A DNA stretch of 34,845 nt from Gammaproteobacteria bacterium (GCA_020853135.1 JADYZO010000151.1:1-34845), one strand, 5' to 3'. Shown: positions 17,266-25,268, counted from the stretch's first letter. Notes: generated by a model not told the origin, from the letters alone. A program made the numbers and translations.

Positions 17266-18105
17266 TCAGGCGCCCGCTGCCGCTGCGCGCTGCTTCGCGT
17301 AGCCGTAGCCGGTGCCCGGGCTGTAGGCCTTGTTGAGCACCGTGCCGATGACCGGGGCGCCCTTGAGCACCTCGAGCGCCTTCTGCAGGTCGTCGCGCGA
17401 GGTACCGCCCGCTTCGGCCACCAGCAGCATCGCATCGGTATAGGGCGCGAAGGCCAGCGCATCGTCGGCCGCGAGGATCGGCGGCAGGTCGAACACCACG
17501 AGCCGGTCCGGGTAGCGGTGCTTGATCTCGTTCACCAGCGCCACCATCTTCGGCGAGCGCAGCATCTCCGAGGAATTCTCGATCGGCTCGCGCCCCGGCA
17601 GCACCACGAGGCGCTCGATGGAGGGCGTGAAGAGGATCTTGTGCAGCGGCACGTCGCCCTTCAGGTAGTCCGACAGCCCCAGCTCCGGCTGGTAGCCGAA
17701 GTATCCGTGCACGGAGGGCTTGCGCAGGTCGAGATCAACCAGCAGCACCGTGTGCGTGACCTCCATGGCCAGGCTGATCGCCAGGTTGATCGCCGTCAGC
17801 GTCTTGCCGCAGCCGCTGGCCGGGCCCGTCACCGCGAGCGAAGTCCAGTGGTTTTCCCGCAGGGTCTGCAGCACCCGGGTGCGCAGCATGCGGTAGGCGT
17901 CCTTCAGCTCGTGGCCGGGGACGGCGGCGATCAGCCGGTTGTCGAGCAGCACGCGCTGTGGCACTTCCACCGTGCGCGTGTAGGTGTAGCGCAGGCCGGT
18001 GGAGAGATCCACCGGGTTGCCGGCGCCCGCGCCCGCCGGCGCGCCCTCGCCCTGCTGCGCGCGCTCGCGCTCCGCCTGTTCCAGTGCCTTGCGAATGCGT
18101 TCCAT
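17266..18105 (-). CDS. Tyrosine autokinase of the EPS export system (CpsD/Wzc-C type)
   Basis: 279 residues. Walker A is GPASGCGKT (94-102), Walker A' is LLVDLDLRKP (121-130) and Walker B is VVFDLPP (203-209), the set that defines bacterial tyrosine (BY) kinases. ELKDAYRMLRTRV before Walker A is the usual interface helix. The C-terminus carries a short tyrosine cluster (YSPGTGYGYA, 261-270) for autophosphorylation. It has no membrane segments, so it must act with the separate Wzz-type protein encoded 18 bases upstream, as in other exosortase-linked loci. Together they regulate polymer length and export by cycles of phosphorylation. The stop is 28 bases from the ATPase start. Confidence 0.9.
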   Translation of the reverse strand: MERIRKALEQAERERAQQGEGAPAGAGAGNPVDLSTGLRYTYTRTVEVPQRVLLDNRLIAAVPGHELKDAYRMLRTRVLQTLRENHWTSLAVTGPASGCGKTLTAINLAISLAMEVTHTVLLVDLDLRKPSVHGYFGYQPELGLSDYLKGDVPLHKILFTPSIERLVVLPGREPIENSSEMLRSPKMVALVNEIKHRYPDRLVVFDLPPILAADDALAFAPYTDAMLLVAEAGGTSRDDLQKALEVLKGAPVIGTVLNKAYSPGTGYGYAKQRAAAAGA

Positions 18106-18123
18106 GGTCAGTGTTCCCGTTCC

Positions 18124-19896
18124 TTACATGCCCAGCTTGTGCAGGGCGACGTACCAGGCCACGTCGAGGTTGATGACGAAGAAGTGCACCAGCAGCGCCA
18201 CGACGGCGAGCGCCGCGGGCACCGCCACCAGGGTCGTGACGCGCGTCCGGCGCTTGTGGCTGACGTCCCCGGCGTTCTGGATCAGCGGGATCTCGGCCAG
18301 CGGCGGTGCGCCGGCCACCCGCTCGATGGCGCGCGCGCTGTTGATCGAGCCATCCATCGACTCGGCCAGCTGCGGCCAGCCGAAGCCCAGCGCCAGCACC
18401 AGCACCAGCAGCAGGGCCAGCAGCACCGGGCGGTTCGGGCTGGAGGGCACCAGCGGCATGTCCGGCGGCTCCACCAGCGTGAAGCGCTCGCCCTTGCTCT
18501 GCGTCTCCATGGCCTGGCCCATCTGCGCGGCGACCAGCCGGTCGCGGGCGGTCCGGTAGTTCTCCGAGGTGATGATCAGCCGGCGCTGCAGGCCGGAGAG
18601 CTGGCGCTCGACATCGGAGGTCTGCGAGGTGTTGTGTTCGTACTCGTTGATCTTCGCCAGCACCTTGGCGCGCTGGTCGCGCAGCGCGGTGGCCTTGGCA
18701 TCCAGCGCGGCACGCTGCGCCTGGATCTGGATGTAGGCCGGGTTGTTGGGCTCGCGGACCGGCTTGCGGGAGGCGGGCTTGGCGGCCTGGACCGCCAGGC
18801 TGTCCTCCAGCGACTTGATCTGGCGCTTCAGCGTCTGCACCTCGGGGTGGTCGTCGCTGTAGTGTTCGCGCGCGGTGGCCAGCCTGGCGCGCAGGTCGGT
18901 GATGCGTGCCTCGGTGTCCTTCGGATCCACCGCATCGCCCACCTCCCTGCGCAGCGCCTCGACATCGCGCCGGGTGCGCTGCACGTCGGGGTGGTCGGGG
19001 CTGTAGCGGCCCTCCAGCATGGCGAGCTGGCTCTCCAGCGCACGCAGCTGGTCGGCCGGCGGAGCCACGCCCTTGCCGTCGGGCATGATCATCGGTGCCA
19101 TGGGCTCGATCTGCGCCAGCTGGGCATCGAGCATGATCTTCGACTGCTCGATCTCCTTGTTCTGGCGGTCGATTTCCATGAGGTCGGCGTCCGACCGCTG
19201 GAGCACCTGCAGGTTGAAGGCTGTTTCCTCGGGGAGCGAGCCCTTGTTCTCCTGCTTGATCTTCGCGATCTGGCTCTCCAGGTCACGCACCTCGACATCG
19301 AGGCGGTCCACCTCGGTCTGCATGAACTGGCTGGTCTGCGCGGTCTGCTCGGTGCGCGAGCGCACGTTCTCGGCGAGATACAGCGAGACCAGTTCGTTGG
19401 CCACTTTCTGCGCGATGGCGGGGTTCTTGTCCTCGAAGCCCACCGTGAAGGCGATGGTCTGGTTCATCGGCCTGCCGGCAGCCTGCTGTTGCTGCTGCAT
19501 CGGCATGTCGATGACATCGATGCGGATGTCCTTCTGCACGTCGGGGACCATCAGCAACGTCGGGAGGTACTTGCGCTGCTCGGCAAAGAGGTTGAACTTC
19601 TCGATGATCTGCGCGAGGTTGGTGCGCGTCATGACGCGCTGGTTGATGTACTGGACCTGCCGCGCCGCGAAGGTGGTCACCGTGGTCTGCACCAGCCCGG
19701 GCGGGATCTCCGGATCCTCGATCAGGATGGTCGCCGTCGAGAGATAGCGGTTGGGCCAGAGCAGGATGGCCAGGAGGCCCACGACGAGCAGCACGCCCGC
19801 GAGCTTGAGGGCGGTGCCGCCACGCCGGCGCATGGCATCGAGGTAGTCCTGGAGGTTTTTCGAGTCGTCCTCGGGAAGGGGGATGTCGTAAGCCAT
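18124..19896 (-). CDS. Polysaccharide chain-length determinant (Wzz/PCP family, exosortase-locus type)
   Basis: 590 residues. The first transmembrane segment spans about 31-47 and leads into the Wzz domain (NRYLSTATILIEDPEIPPGL). A long periplasmic coiled-coil region (about 170-460) contains repeated heptads such as RLDVEVRDLESQIAKIKQEN and two copies of a YSPDHPDVQ / YSDDHPEVQ motif. The proline-rich PSSPNRP precedes a second segment (about 490-507), and a further hydrophobic segment lies at about 554-575. It sets the length of exported polysaccharide in the inner membrane and is the activator partner of the tyrosine kinase that follows. A possible AGGGAG ribosome binding site sits 13 bases before the ATG, rather far. 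It is the first gene of a four-gene operon. Confidence 0.9.
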   Translation of the reverse strand: MAYDIPLPEDDSKNLQDYLDAMRRRGGTALKLAGVLLVVGLLAILLWPNRYLSTATILIEDPEIPPGLVQTTVTTFAARQVQYINQRVMTRTNLAQIIEKFNLFAEQRKYLPTLLMVPDVQKDIRIDVIDMPMQQQQQAAGRPMNQTIAFTVGFEDKNPAIAQKVANELVSLYLAENVRSRTEQTAQTSQFMQTEVDRLDVEVRDLESQIAKIKQENKGSLPEETAFNLQVLQRSDADLMEIDRQNKEIEQSKIMLDAQLAQIEPMAPMIMPDGKGVAPPADQLRALESQLAMLEGRYSPDHPDVQRTRRDVEALRREVGDAVDPKDTEARITDLRARLATAREHYSDDHPEVQTLKRQIKSLEDSLAVQAAKPASRKPVREPNNPAYIQIQAQRAALDAKATALRDQRAKVLAKINEYEHNTSQTSDVERQLSGLQRRLIITSENYRTARDRLVAAQMGQAMETQSKGERFTLVEPPDMPLVPSSPNRPVLLALLLVLVLALGFGWPQLAESMDGSINSARAIERVAGAPPLAEIPLIQNAGDVSHKRRTRVTTLVAVPAALAVVALLVHFFVINLDVAWYVALHKLGM

Positions 19897-20041
19897 GCTC
19901 GGCCGAATGCTCCCTGTAGTGGTGGTCGCCTGGTCTGGTTTTCGTAGTAGCGACGGAGTCTAGCGGACGGGCCCGGCCACCGATGTGACCAGCCGCCCAA
20001 AAAGCCGGCGTAACCTGCTGTCAGGACTGGGTTCTGTCATG

Positions 20042-20063
20042 CCGGCGGCAGCGCTGCCGCCGG
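20042..20063. repeat. Perfect 22-bp palindrome at the putative chain-length operon promoter
   Basis: The sequence CCGGCGGCAGC followed by its exact complement forms an uninterrupted 22-bp palindrome. On the minus strand it begins directly after a TATATT -10-like hexamer, so it would cover the transcription start. It has no T tract on either side, so it is unlikely to be a terminator. A repressor operator or a 5'-leader hairpin are the simplest readings. Confidence 0.8.
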
Positions 20064-20069
20064 AATATA
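20064..20069 (-). promoter_or_regulatory. Candidate extended -10 element for the EPS chain-length operon
   Basis: On the minus strand TGC-TATATT matches an extended -10 (TGn plus 5 of 6 bases of TATAAT). No good -35 is seen at 16-18 bases. Transcription would start inside the adjacent palindrome, leaving a leader of about 160 bases before the ATG at 19896. The 19897-20259 gap holds no gene that I can support. Confidence 0.38.
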
Positions 20070-20158
20070 GCACCATCGCCACGCCAGCGTCTCGCCTGCT
20101 GCGGTTGGCGGGCCCGCCCCCCCGGCACTCACGAGCCGGAGTATCGCGACGGTCCATT

Positions 20159-20200
20159 AAGATGAAATTAAGCCCGGGGCGGCGCTGGCCGGCCCGGGCT
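20159..20200 (-). terminator. Hairpin terminator after the VPLPA-CTERM protein gene
   Basis: On the minus strand AGCCCGGG (20200-20193) pairs with CCCGGGCT (20178-20171) across a 14-base loop. A T-rich stretch, TAATTTCATCTTAA, follows. It lies about 60 bases beyond the stop codon of the gene ending at 20260 and would also insulate the promoter of the chain-length operon. Confidence 0.5.
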
Positions 20201-20259
20201 GGGTGTCGTGCAGAACCGGACTCCGGGACGGTGGCCCGGAGCGGTGCCGGAAGGGGCGA

Positions 20260-21048
20260 TCAGTGTGCGGCGCGGCGCCGGACGCGAGCCAGCACGCCCG
20301 CGACGCCGGCCATGAACAGCCAGGCGGTGCCCGGCAGCGGGACCGCGGTGCTGCCGGCGAAGAAGCCGCTGGTGATGCAATCCTCGGCCCACCGGCCATC
20401 CCAGTGCTCGTCCATGTGGTGGCGCCAGTCCTGGCCCCAGGCCGGCAGCCCCCCGGTGCCCGCGGACTGCATGGCGAACTGCGGCTGCACCTTGTCGCCA
20501 CAGCCGCCACCGTGGTCACCGTCCTCGCAGTACTCAAAGCCGGTGACCCTGGCCGCGAAGAACTCGTGGCCCTCGGGTGCCCTGCCCCGCGAGAGGAGCG
20601 CGTAGTCCTCGGGCCGGTCACCATCGACGCCGGTGATGGAGAAGGTCAGGGTGTCGAGCCGCGAGTTGCCCTTCCTGGAGCGCAGCTGGATGTCGAACAG
20701 GCCGAAGCCGTCCATCCGCGAGCCATTGCTGGCGCTCCAGCCCCTGGGCAGGCCGGTGATGTCCATCGCCTCGGCACTGCCGCCCGCCACCACGTTGAAG
20801 GCGAAGGACTGGATGCCGAACTTCCTGCCCGCGAGGTCGCCGAGCGGGCTGAGCACGGTCACCGTGAAGTCGATGGCGCCGTGGGCGCCGTCGGCGACAT
20901 CGACCCGCAGGTAATTGCTGCCATCGGGCAGGGCATTGGACTGGTCGAGGAAATAGGAAATGGAGGCCGCCTGCGCCGGTGCAGCCGCAACCAGCAGGCT
21001 GGCCATCCCGGAGAGGATCGCAACGCTCAGCGGATTCAGGGTCTTCAT
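20260..21048 (-). CDS. Secreted protein with VPLPA-CTERM (PEP-CTERM-like) sorting signal
   Basis: 262 residues from ATG 21048, which has a strong GGGGGAG site 2-8 bases upstream. The upstream in-frame ATG lacks one and would bury the signal peptide. Residues 1-27 form a Sec signal peptide ending AQA before AS. The mature part is beta-rich and unassigned, with Cys174, Cys183 and Cys224 and a His/Asp/Trp-rich stretch at about 205-222. The C-terminus is the tripartite sorting signal: VPLPGTAWLF (236-245), a short hydrophobic helix, and a basic tail RVRRRAAH. Such proteins are cut by an exosortase in the inner membrane and end up in the envelope or EPS matrix. The matching enzyme is encoded at 31648-33285. 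Confidence 0.85.
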   Translation of the reverse strand: MKTLNPLSVAILSGMASLLVAAAPAQAASISYFLDQSNALPDGSNYLRVDVADGAHGAIDFTVTVLSPLGDLAGRKFGIQSFAFNVVAGGSAEAMDITGLPRGWSASNGSRMDGFGLFDIQLRSRKGNSRLDTLTFSITGVDGDRPEDYALLSRGRAPEGHEFFAARVTGFEYCEDGDHGGGCGDKVQPQFAMQSAGTGGLPAWGQDWRHHMDEHWDGRWAEDCITSGFFAGSTAVPLPGTAWLFMAGVAGVLARVRRRAAH

Positions 21049-21118
21049 GCTCCCCCCGGGTGATTCTTGTGTGATGCGGCGGTGAGCCGCCTGGGCCGTG
21101 CGCCTGCCGTGGCAGTTC

Positions 21119-21135
21119 ATGCCTTCTTGCAGCCA
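21119..21135 (-). promoter_or_regulatory. Possible sigma-54 type -24/-12 element upstream of the VPLPA-CTERM gene
   Basis: On the minus strand TGGCTGCAAGAAGGCAT has GG and GC separated by exactly 10 bases, as in RpoN promoters (TGGCAC-N5-TTGC). The -12 half is poor (AGGC instead of TTGC). It would give a leader of about 60 bases before the ATG at 21048. RpoN control of PEP-CTERM genes is known in some EPS-forming bacteria. The match is weak. Confidence 0.25.
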
Positions 21136-21196
21136 CGCTAGCAAATACCAGGAGCCGTCGGCAACCGGCTTTCAACATAACGCCACGCTGCGGCCA

Positions 21197-21232
21197 GGGC
21201 GCCGGGATACCCGGGCATCCCGGGAGGCGCCC
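21197..21232 (-). terminator. GC-rich hairpin at the end of the thiamine operon
   Basis: Directly after the kinase stop codon, 7-bp arms GGGCGCC / GGCGCCC enclose an inner CCCGGG-CAT-CCCGGG stem. No T tract follows, so it is either a weak terminator or an mRNA 3'-end stabiliser. It separates this operon from the VPLPA-CTERM gene promoter. Confidence 0.35.
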
Positions 21233-21233
21233 C

Positions 21234-22067
21234 TCAGCGCACCTCCTCCAGCCGGCGCGTCACCGCTGCCAGCTGTCGCGCCTGGGCGCCCCGCAGCGGT
21301 GTGGCCACCGCGAGCGCCATGAGCCAGAGCCAGAGCACGTGGTCGTAGAGCACCCGGTTGGCCGCCAGCCGCGCCCGGGGCACCTGGCCCACCCCGCCAT
21401 GGTAGGCGGCCGCCAGCCGGGCGACCTGCGCCCCGGGCAGGGCGTGGTGCTGGGCGATGACCGCAAGGTCGAAGAGCGGGTCGCCGCGCGCGGCGTATTC
21501 CCAGTCGATGAGCACGGTGCGGCGCAGCCCCACGACGTTCGCCGCGATCGGGTCGTTGTGGCAGAGCACCGGCGGGCCGGAACTCCCGGCACGATCGAGC
21601 CACAGCCCGGCCGAGCGGGCGAGTTCGCGCGCGCGGGGCGTGCCGATGCGCCGCGCATGGGCGGCCATTGCGCGCCCGAGGCCAAGCGGCGGCCCGGGCA
21701 GCCGGGCCTGGTGCACGCGGCGCAGCAGCGCCGCGAGCGCCTCGAGGCGGCCGGGCAGCGCAAGATCAGCGGCACGCCAGGCGCGCCCGGCGGCGTGCTG
21801 CGCCACCAGCACCGCCGGCGGCCCCCGGTGCAGCCACAGCGGCTGCGGGGCCAGGCCGGCAGCGGCCGCCGCCTGCCACACCTCGAATTCAGTCCCGCGG
21901 TCGGGCGCAAAGCCGGCGGCCAGCGGCTCATCCACCCGCATCACCCAGCGCTCATCGCCGCGCCCGAGCAGCCAGACCGTCTTCACCGGACCCGCGTGCA
22001 GGCGGCGCAGGATGCGTACGCCGCGCAACCGCGCGCCGGCGCGCCGCAGGGCGGCCCCGGGTGTCAT
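21234..22067 (-). CDS. Phosphotransferase of the choline/thiamine kinase type, probably thiamine kinase
   Basis: 277 residues from ATG 22067, whose ATGA overlaps the permease stop. The open frame continues upstream out of frame with the permease and is a shadow there. The kinase-like fold shows a glycine-poor N-lobe (HAGPVKTVWLLGRGDERWVM), the catalytic loop CHNDPIAANV with HND at 170-172 and Asn177, and IDWEYAARGDPLFDLA (187-202) with the metal-binding Asp. The family phosphorylates choline, ethanolamine, thiamine or aminoglycosides. Because it is the last gene of a TPP-riboswitch operon with a thiamine-type permease, thiamine kinase (trapping imported thiamine as thiamine phosphate) is the most likely role. 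That is inference from context, as the sequence alone does not fix the substrate. Confidence 0.75.
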   Translation of the reverse strand: MTPGAALRRAGARLRGVRILRRLHAGPVKTVWLLGRGDERWVMRVDEPLAAGFAPDRGTEFEVWQAAAAAGLAPQPLWLHRGPPAVLVAQHAAGRAWRAADLALPGRLEALAALLRRVHQARLPGPPLGLGRAMAAHARRIGTPRARELARSAGLWLDRAGSSGPPVLCHNDPIAANVVGLRRTVLIDWEYAARGDPLFDLAVIAQHHALPGAQVARLAAAYHGGVGQVPRARLAANRVLYDHVLWLWLMALAVATPLRGAQARQLAAVTRRLEEVR

Positions 22068-22654
22068 GCGGGCCGCGCCACGAGGTCGCGCCGCCAGCTG
22101 GACCAGCCGCGCACGATCAGCACGAGGTAGAGCGCGAAGAGCAGCACCGTGAGCCACAGCCCGCGCTGCGCGTAGATCCAGATCGAGGCGCTGTCGATGG
22201 CGAACCACCACAGCCAGTTCTCGAGCAGCTTGCGCGCCACCATCCAGGTGGCGAGCACCGAGGCCCAGGCGACCAGCGCATCGGCGTAGGGCAGCGCCGC
22301 CGGCGTGTACGCCGCGAGCAGCGCGCCGTTGGCGAGCCCGAGGGCGAGGACCACCGCCAGCGCCCCGGCGTGGTGGCGCAGCGGCCAGCGGGTCACCGGC
22401 AGCGGCGCGGCTGCCGGTCGCCGCCAGTGCCGCCAGCCGTAGACCGAGACGCCGATGTAGAAGAGCTGCAGGACAGCCTCGGTGTAGAGCGCAGCCCCGC
22501 AGAACAGCACGAGGTAGATCAGCGTGCTCGCGATGCCCGCCGCCCAACAGCCGATGTGCTGGCGGATGGCGAGCAGCAGGTAGGCGATCGCGAGCACCAC
22601 CGCGAGGGCCTCCCAGGGCCAGAGCGCCCTGACCTGCTCGAGCATCGGTTCCAT
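22064..22654 (-). CDS. pnuT: PnuC-family permease, probably thiamine transporter (PnuT)
   Basis: 196 residues from ATG 22654, with a CAGG site 7 bases upstream. ATG 22645 is an alternative. The longer frame overlaps the upstream gene and lacks a ribosome binding site. It has about seven hydrophobic segments. The motifs WEALAVVLAIAYLLLAIRQ near the start, CWAAGIASTLIYLVLF, and LLENWLWWFAIDSASIWIYA near the end correspond to the conserved Trp/Asn-rich helices of PnuC vitamin transporters. PnuC members carry nicotinamide riboside, riboflavin (PnuX) or thiamine (PnuT) by facilitated diffusion coupled to intracellular phosphorylation. The TPP riboswitch, YkoF-like neighbour and downstream kinase favour thiamine. 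The last four bases overlap the kinase start. Confidence 0.82.
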   Translation of the reverse strand: MEPMLEQVRALWPWEALAVVLAIAYLLLAIRQHIGCWAAGIASTLIYLVLFCGAALYTEAVLQLFYIGVSVYGWRHWRRPAAAPLPVTRWPLRHHAGALAVVLALGLANGALLAAYTPAALPYADALVAWASVLATWMVARKLLENWLWWFAIDSASIWIYAQRGLWLTVLLFALYLVLIVRGWSSWRRDLVARPA

Positions 22655-22665
22655 GGGCGGCCTGC

Positions 22666-22947
22666 TCAGGGACCGGGCGCGGTGATCCGCGGCGCCGAGC
22701 CGATGGGCAGGTCGGCGTTGAGGTATTTGACGACGAACACGATGGCACCGGGATCGGCCATGCTCGCCTCCATGCACCGGCCGATGGCGCCGGTGACCGC
22801 GGCGAACTCCCCGCGCAGCTGGGTGCTCAGCTGGTTGCTGACCACCTCGAGGCCCGGCTCGCGGCGCAGCCGGACGATGAAGTCGCTGATGTGGGTGACG
22901 AAGTGCTCGTTGAGCGGATACAGGCTGATCTCGGCGGTGATGCGCAT
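22666..22947 (-). CDS. YkoF/MTH1187-like thiamine-binding protein, single domain
   Basis: 93 residues with an excellent GGAGG site 7 bases before ATG 22947. It begins ITAEISLYPLNEHFVTHISD and continues LEVVSNQLSTQLRGEFAAV, which fits the ferredoxin-like fold of the YkoF thiamine/HMP-binding family. Bacillus YkoF has two tandem domains of about this size, whereas this protein has one and would probably dimerise. No signal peptide is seen, so it should be cytoplasmic. It is placed 28 bases after the receptor gene and 11 bases before the permease gene, so it may bind thiamine as it enters through the permease. The family assignment is from motif memory and context and was not searched. Confidence 0.7.
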   Translation of the reverse strand: MRITAEISLYPLNEHFVTHISDFIVRLRREPGLEVVSNQLSTQLRGEFAAVTGAIGRCMEASMADPGAIVFVVKYLNADLPIGSAPRITAPGP

Positions 22948-22975
22948 GACAGTGCCTCCGTGGAAGATCCGTGGT

Positions 22976-25198
22976 TCACAGCTGCCAGCCGACGCTCAGG
23001 CCGAACTGGCGCGGATCGCCGAGGCGCAGGTAGCGCCTCGGCGGGAAGTCCGGCGGCTCGTTGCCGAACCAGAAGCCGCGGGTGGCATAGGTCTCGTCGA
23101 AGAGGTTGCGCGCCCAGAACGCGACTTCCCAATGCCCCCAGCGCCGGCCGGCCCGCAGGTTGACCTGCGTGGCCGCGCCGGCCCTGCGGTCCGCGCCGGT
23201 GCTGGTGTCGTAATCGAAGGAGTAGCCGCCGCGACCGCTGGCGGCCAGGTCGGCGAACCAGCCGGCCCCCGCCTCCCAGCGCGCGCCGGCAGACCAGGTC
23301 AGCCGCGGGGCATGCGGGAAATCGTGGCCGTCGAACCCGGGTCGCGTGGCGAAGCGCCGGAGCTCGGTGTCGAGCAGGCCGAGCCCGGCGCGCAGCGTGA
23401 GCGCCTCGCCGGCCCGCCAGCCGAAGCCGGCCTCGGCGCCGCGGGCGCGCGCCGCCTGCGCGTTGGCGGTGAGGAAAATGAAGGTGTTCGGGTCGCCGGC
23501 GGCGAGCTGGATCGGCACGCGGACCTGCATGGCCTCGCGCTCCTGCCAGAAGAGGCTGAGGTCGAGCCAGGCCTGCCGGCCACCGAGGTGCAGGCCGAGC
23601 TCGTGATTCCACAACGCCTCCGGGCCGAAGGCGATCTGCTCCGGCGACACGTTGAGGCCGGGCCGGGAGAAGTCGGCGCGGGCGAGGCCCGGGTTGAAAC
23701 CGCCAGCCTTGTAGCCGCGCGCGATGCGGGCGTAGGCGGTGGCCGTCGCGGCGAGGTCGTGGGTGAGCGTGAGCTCGCCGCCCCAGAGACGGTCGGTGGG
23801 CGAGAAGTGGTTCGCCCGGGTGCCGGGCAGGACGCGATCCTCGAGCTGGTCGTCGTAGGCGGCGTGGCGGCGCTCGCCGCGCAGCCCGAGTGCCAGGCGC
23901 GTGGCGGGGCCGAGCGGCAGCGCGACCTCGCCGAACAGCGCGAGGCTGGTGGCGCGGTAGCGGCTGTCGATGCTGCGGTCGGTGGCGTAGGGCGCACAGT
24001 AGCCGTCGGGGTCCCCCGGCGGGCAGGCGCTGGCATCCAGGTGGAGCAGGCCGTGGTCGGTGAGGGTGTTGTCCTCCGACAGCCGCTGCGCCCAGGCGCC
24101 GAGCACCCAGTCGGCGCGGCCGAAGAGCCGGCCCGCGGGGCCGGAGAGCAGCCGCAGCTCCTGCGACAGCGTGCGCCGTTCGCGCGCGGTGTGCTGGGTG
24201 AACGTGTACACATGCGGTGCCCAGAGCGCGGAGTTGCCCCAGTCGGCATCGAAGCTGAAGAGGATGTCCGAATCGGCCACCGCGGTGATGGCGACCAGCG
24301 TGACGGCCTCGTTCAGTGCGCCCTCGAGGCGGGCCGAGGCGGCGCGGCTGCGCTGGGCATCGCGGCCGGGCTGGTCGGACTGCGTGGCGAAGCCGTTGAA
24401 GATGCTCCAGTCGTCGTAGCCGTCGTCGATGTCGACGAAGAGCGCGGTGAGGTCCAGCTGCCAGCCCGCGGCCGGGCGCCAGCGCAGCCGGCCGCGGGCG
24501 GTGAGTTCGTCGCGGCCCGCAGTGTCGTCGCGGTGCAGGAAGGTGTTGCGGCGAAAGCCGTCGCCCGTGAACTGCTGCACGGCGAGCCGCCAGGCGAGCT
24601 GGTCTTCCAGGCCGGGCAGCGGGCCGCCGCCGGCGACACCCACGCCCCGGGCGCCATCGCTGCCGGCGAGCGTCTCGACCAGGGCATCGGGCCTGTCGGT
24701 CGGCGCCACCGAGGTCAGGTAGATCATCCCGGCGAGCGCATTGGCGCCATAGCGCGTGCCCTGCGGGCCCCGCAGCACCTCCACGCGTGCGGTGTCGAAG
24801 GTGGTGGCGATGCCGCCGATGCCGGAGAAGTCGATGTCGTCGATGACGAAGCCGACCGAGGGGTTGGGCGCCCCCTCGTACTGCTCGAGCTCGCCGCTGC
24901 CGCGCACCTGGAAGTAGCGGGCGCGGGCGCCTTCGCCGGAGAAGCCGAGGTTGGGCACGGTGGCGGCCAGCTCCTCGAAGTGCTGGACGGCGCCTTCGCG
25001 CACCGCGGTGGCATCCAGCACCGCGACGCTGGCGGGCACCTCGCGCAACGCCTCGGCGGCGCGCCAGCGGGCGGTGACGACGATCTCCCCGGTGTCGGGC
25101 GACGGGGGCGGCCCGGCCGCAGGGGCAGCGGCCGCGGGCCAACCGGCCGGCAGGAGCACGGCCAGCACGGTCAGGAGGGTTTCAGGACGAACGGCCAC
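22976..25198 (-). CDS. TonB-dependent outer-membrane receptor, probably for thiamine
   Basis: 740 residues from GTG 25198, with GGAG 9 bases upstream. The open frame reaches back to 25369, but that part translates the riboswitch and cannot be coding. A signal peptide (LLTVLAVLLPAGWPAAAA) precedes the TonB-box-like EIVVTA (38-43). The plug domain has VPNLGFSGEG, FVIDDIDFSG and VEVLRGPQGTRYGANALAGM. The remainder is a 22-strand-type barrel with the usual ARGYKAGGFNPGLA and HELGLHLGG motifs, ending FGLSVGWQL, where a terminal aromatic would be usual. It would import thiamine or a precursor across the outer membrane using TonB-ExbBD. The substrate is inferred from the TPP riboswitch upstream and the operon genes downstream. 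Confidence 0.88.
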   Translation of the reverse strand: MAVRPETLLTVLAVLLPAGWPAAAAPAAGPPPSPDTGEIVVTARWRAAEALREVPASVAVLDATAVREGAVQHFEELAATVPNLGFSGEGARARYFQVRGSGELEQYEGAPNPSVGFVIDDIDFSGIGGIATTFDTARVEVLRGPQGTRYGANALAGMIYLTSVAPTDRPDALVETLAGSDGARGVGVAGGGPLPGLEDQLAWRLAVQQFTGDGFRRNTFLHRDDTAGRDELTARGRLRWRPAAGWQLDLTALFVDIDDGYDDWSIFNGFATQSDQPGRDAQRSRAASARLEGALNEAVTLVAITAVADSDILFSFDADWGNSALWAPHVYTFTQHTARERRTLSQELRLLSGPAGRLFGRADWVLGAWAQRLSEDNTLTDHGLLHLDASACPPGDPDGYCAPYATDRSIDSRYRATSLALFGEVALPLGPATRLALGLRGERRHAAYDDQLEDRVLPGTRANHFSPTDRLWGGELTLTHDLAATATAYARIARGYKAGGFNPGLARADFSRPGLNVSPEQIAFGPEALWNHELGLHLGGRQAWLDLSLFWQEREAMQVRVPIQLAAGDPNTFIFLTANAQAARARGAEAGFGWRAGEALTLRAGLGLLDTELRRFATRPGFDGHDFPHAPRLTWSAGARWEAGAGWFADLAASGRGGYSFDYDTSTGADRRAGAATQVNLRAGRRWGHWEVAFWARNLFDETYATRGFWFGNEPPDFPPRRYLRLGDPRQFGLSVGWQL

Positions 25199-25268
25199 CG
25201 GCAGGATCTCCGCTTGCAGGGGATCCGGGGTGCTGCGGGCCTGGGAGCGGGAGGGCTGCGTGGGGCAT
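25182..25268 (-). CDS. Possible 28-residue leader ORF between riboswitch and receptor
   Basis: ATG 25268 follows an AGGA-type site lying in the 3' edge of the riboswitch (GTAGGAACAGGACC). The frame reads MPHAALPLPGPQHPGSPASG and a further eight residues to TGA 25184-25182. It ends 14 bases inside the receptor gene in a different frame. It may be a translated leader that couples to the receptor start, or chance. There is no similarity I recognise. Confidence 0.3.
   Translation of the reverse strand: MPHAALPLPGPQHPGSPASGDPAGGRSS

Noticed and set aside
17236-19947. 903-residue plus-strand open frame
   Set aside because: Antisense to the kinase and chain-length genes, whose motifs are unmistakable. 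The His/Arg/Leu-rich translation shows no fold.
22068-22748. Fusion of the kinase frame with an upstream 227-residue extension
   Set aside because: The extension is an out-of-frame reading of the PnuC-type permease gene. The ATGA overlap and kinase motifs fix the start at 22067.
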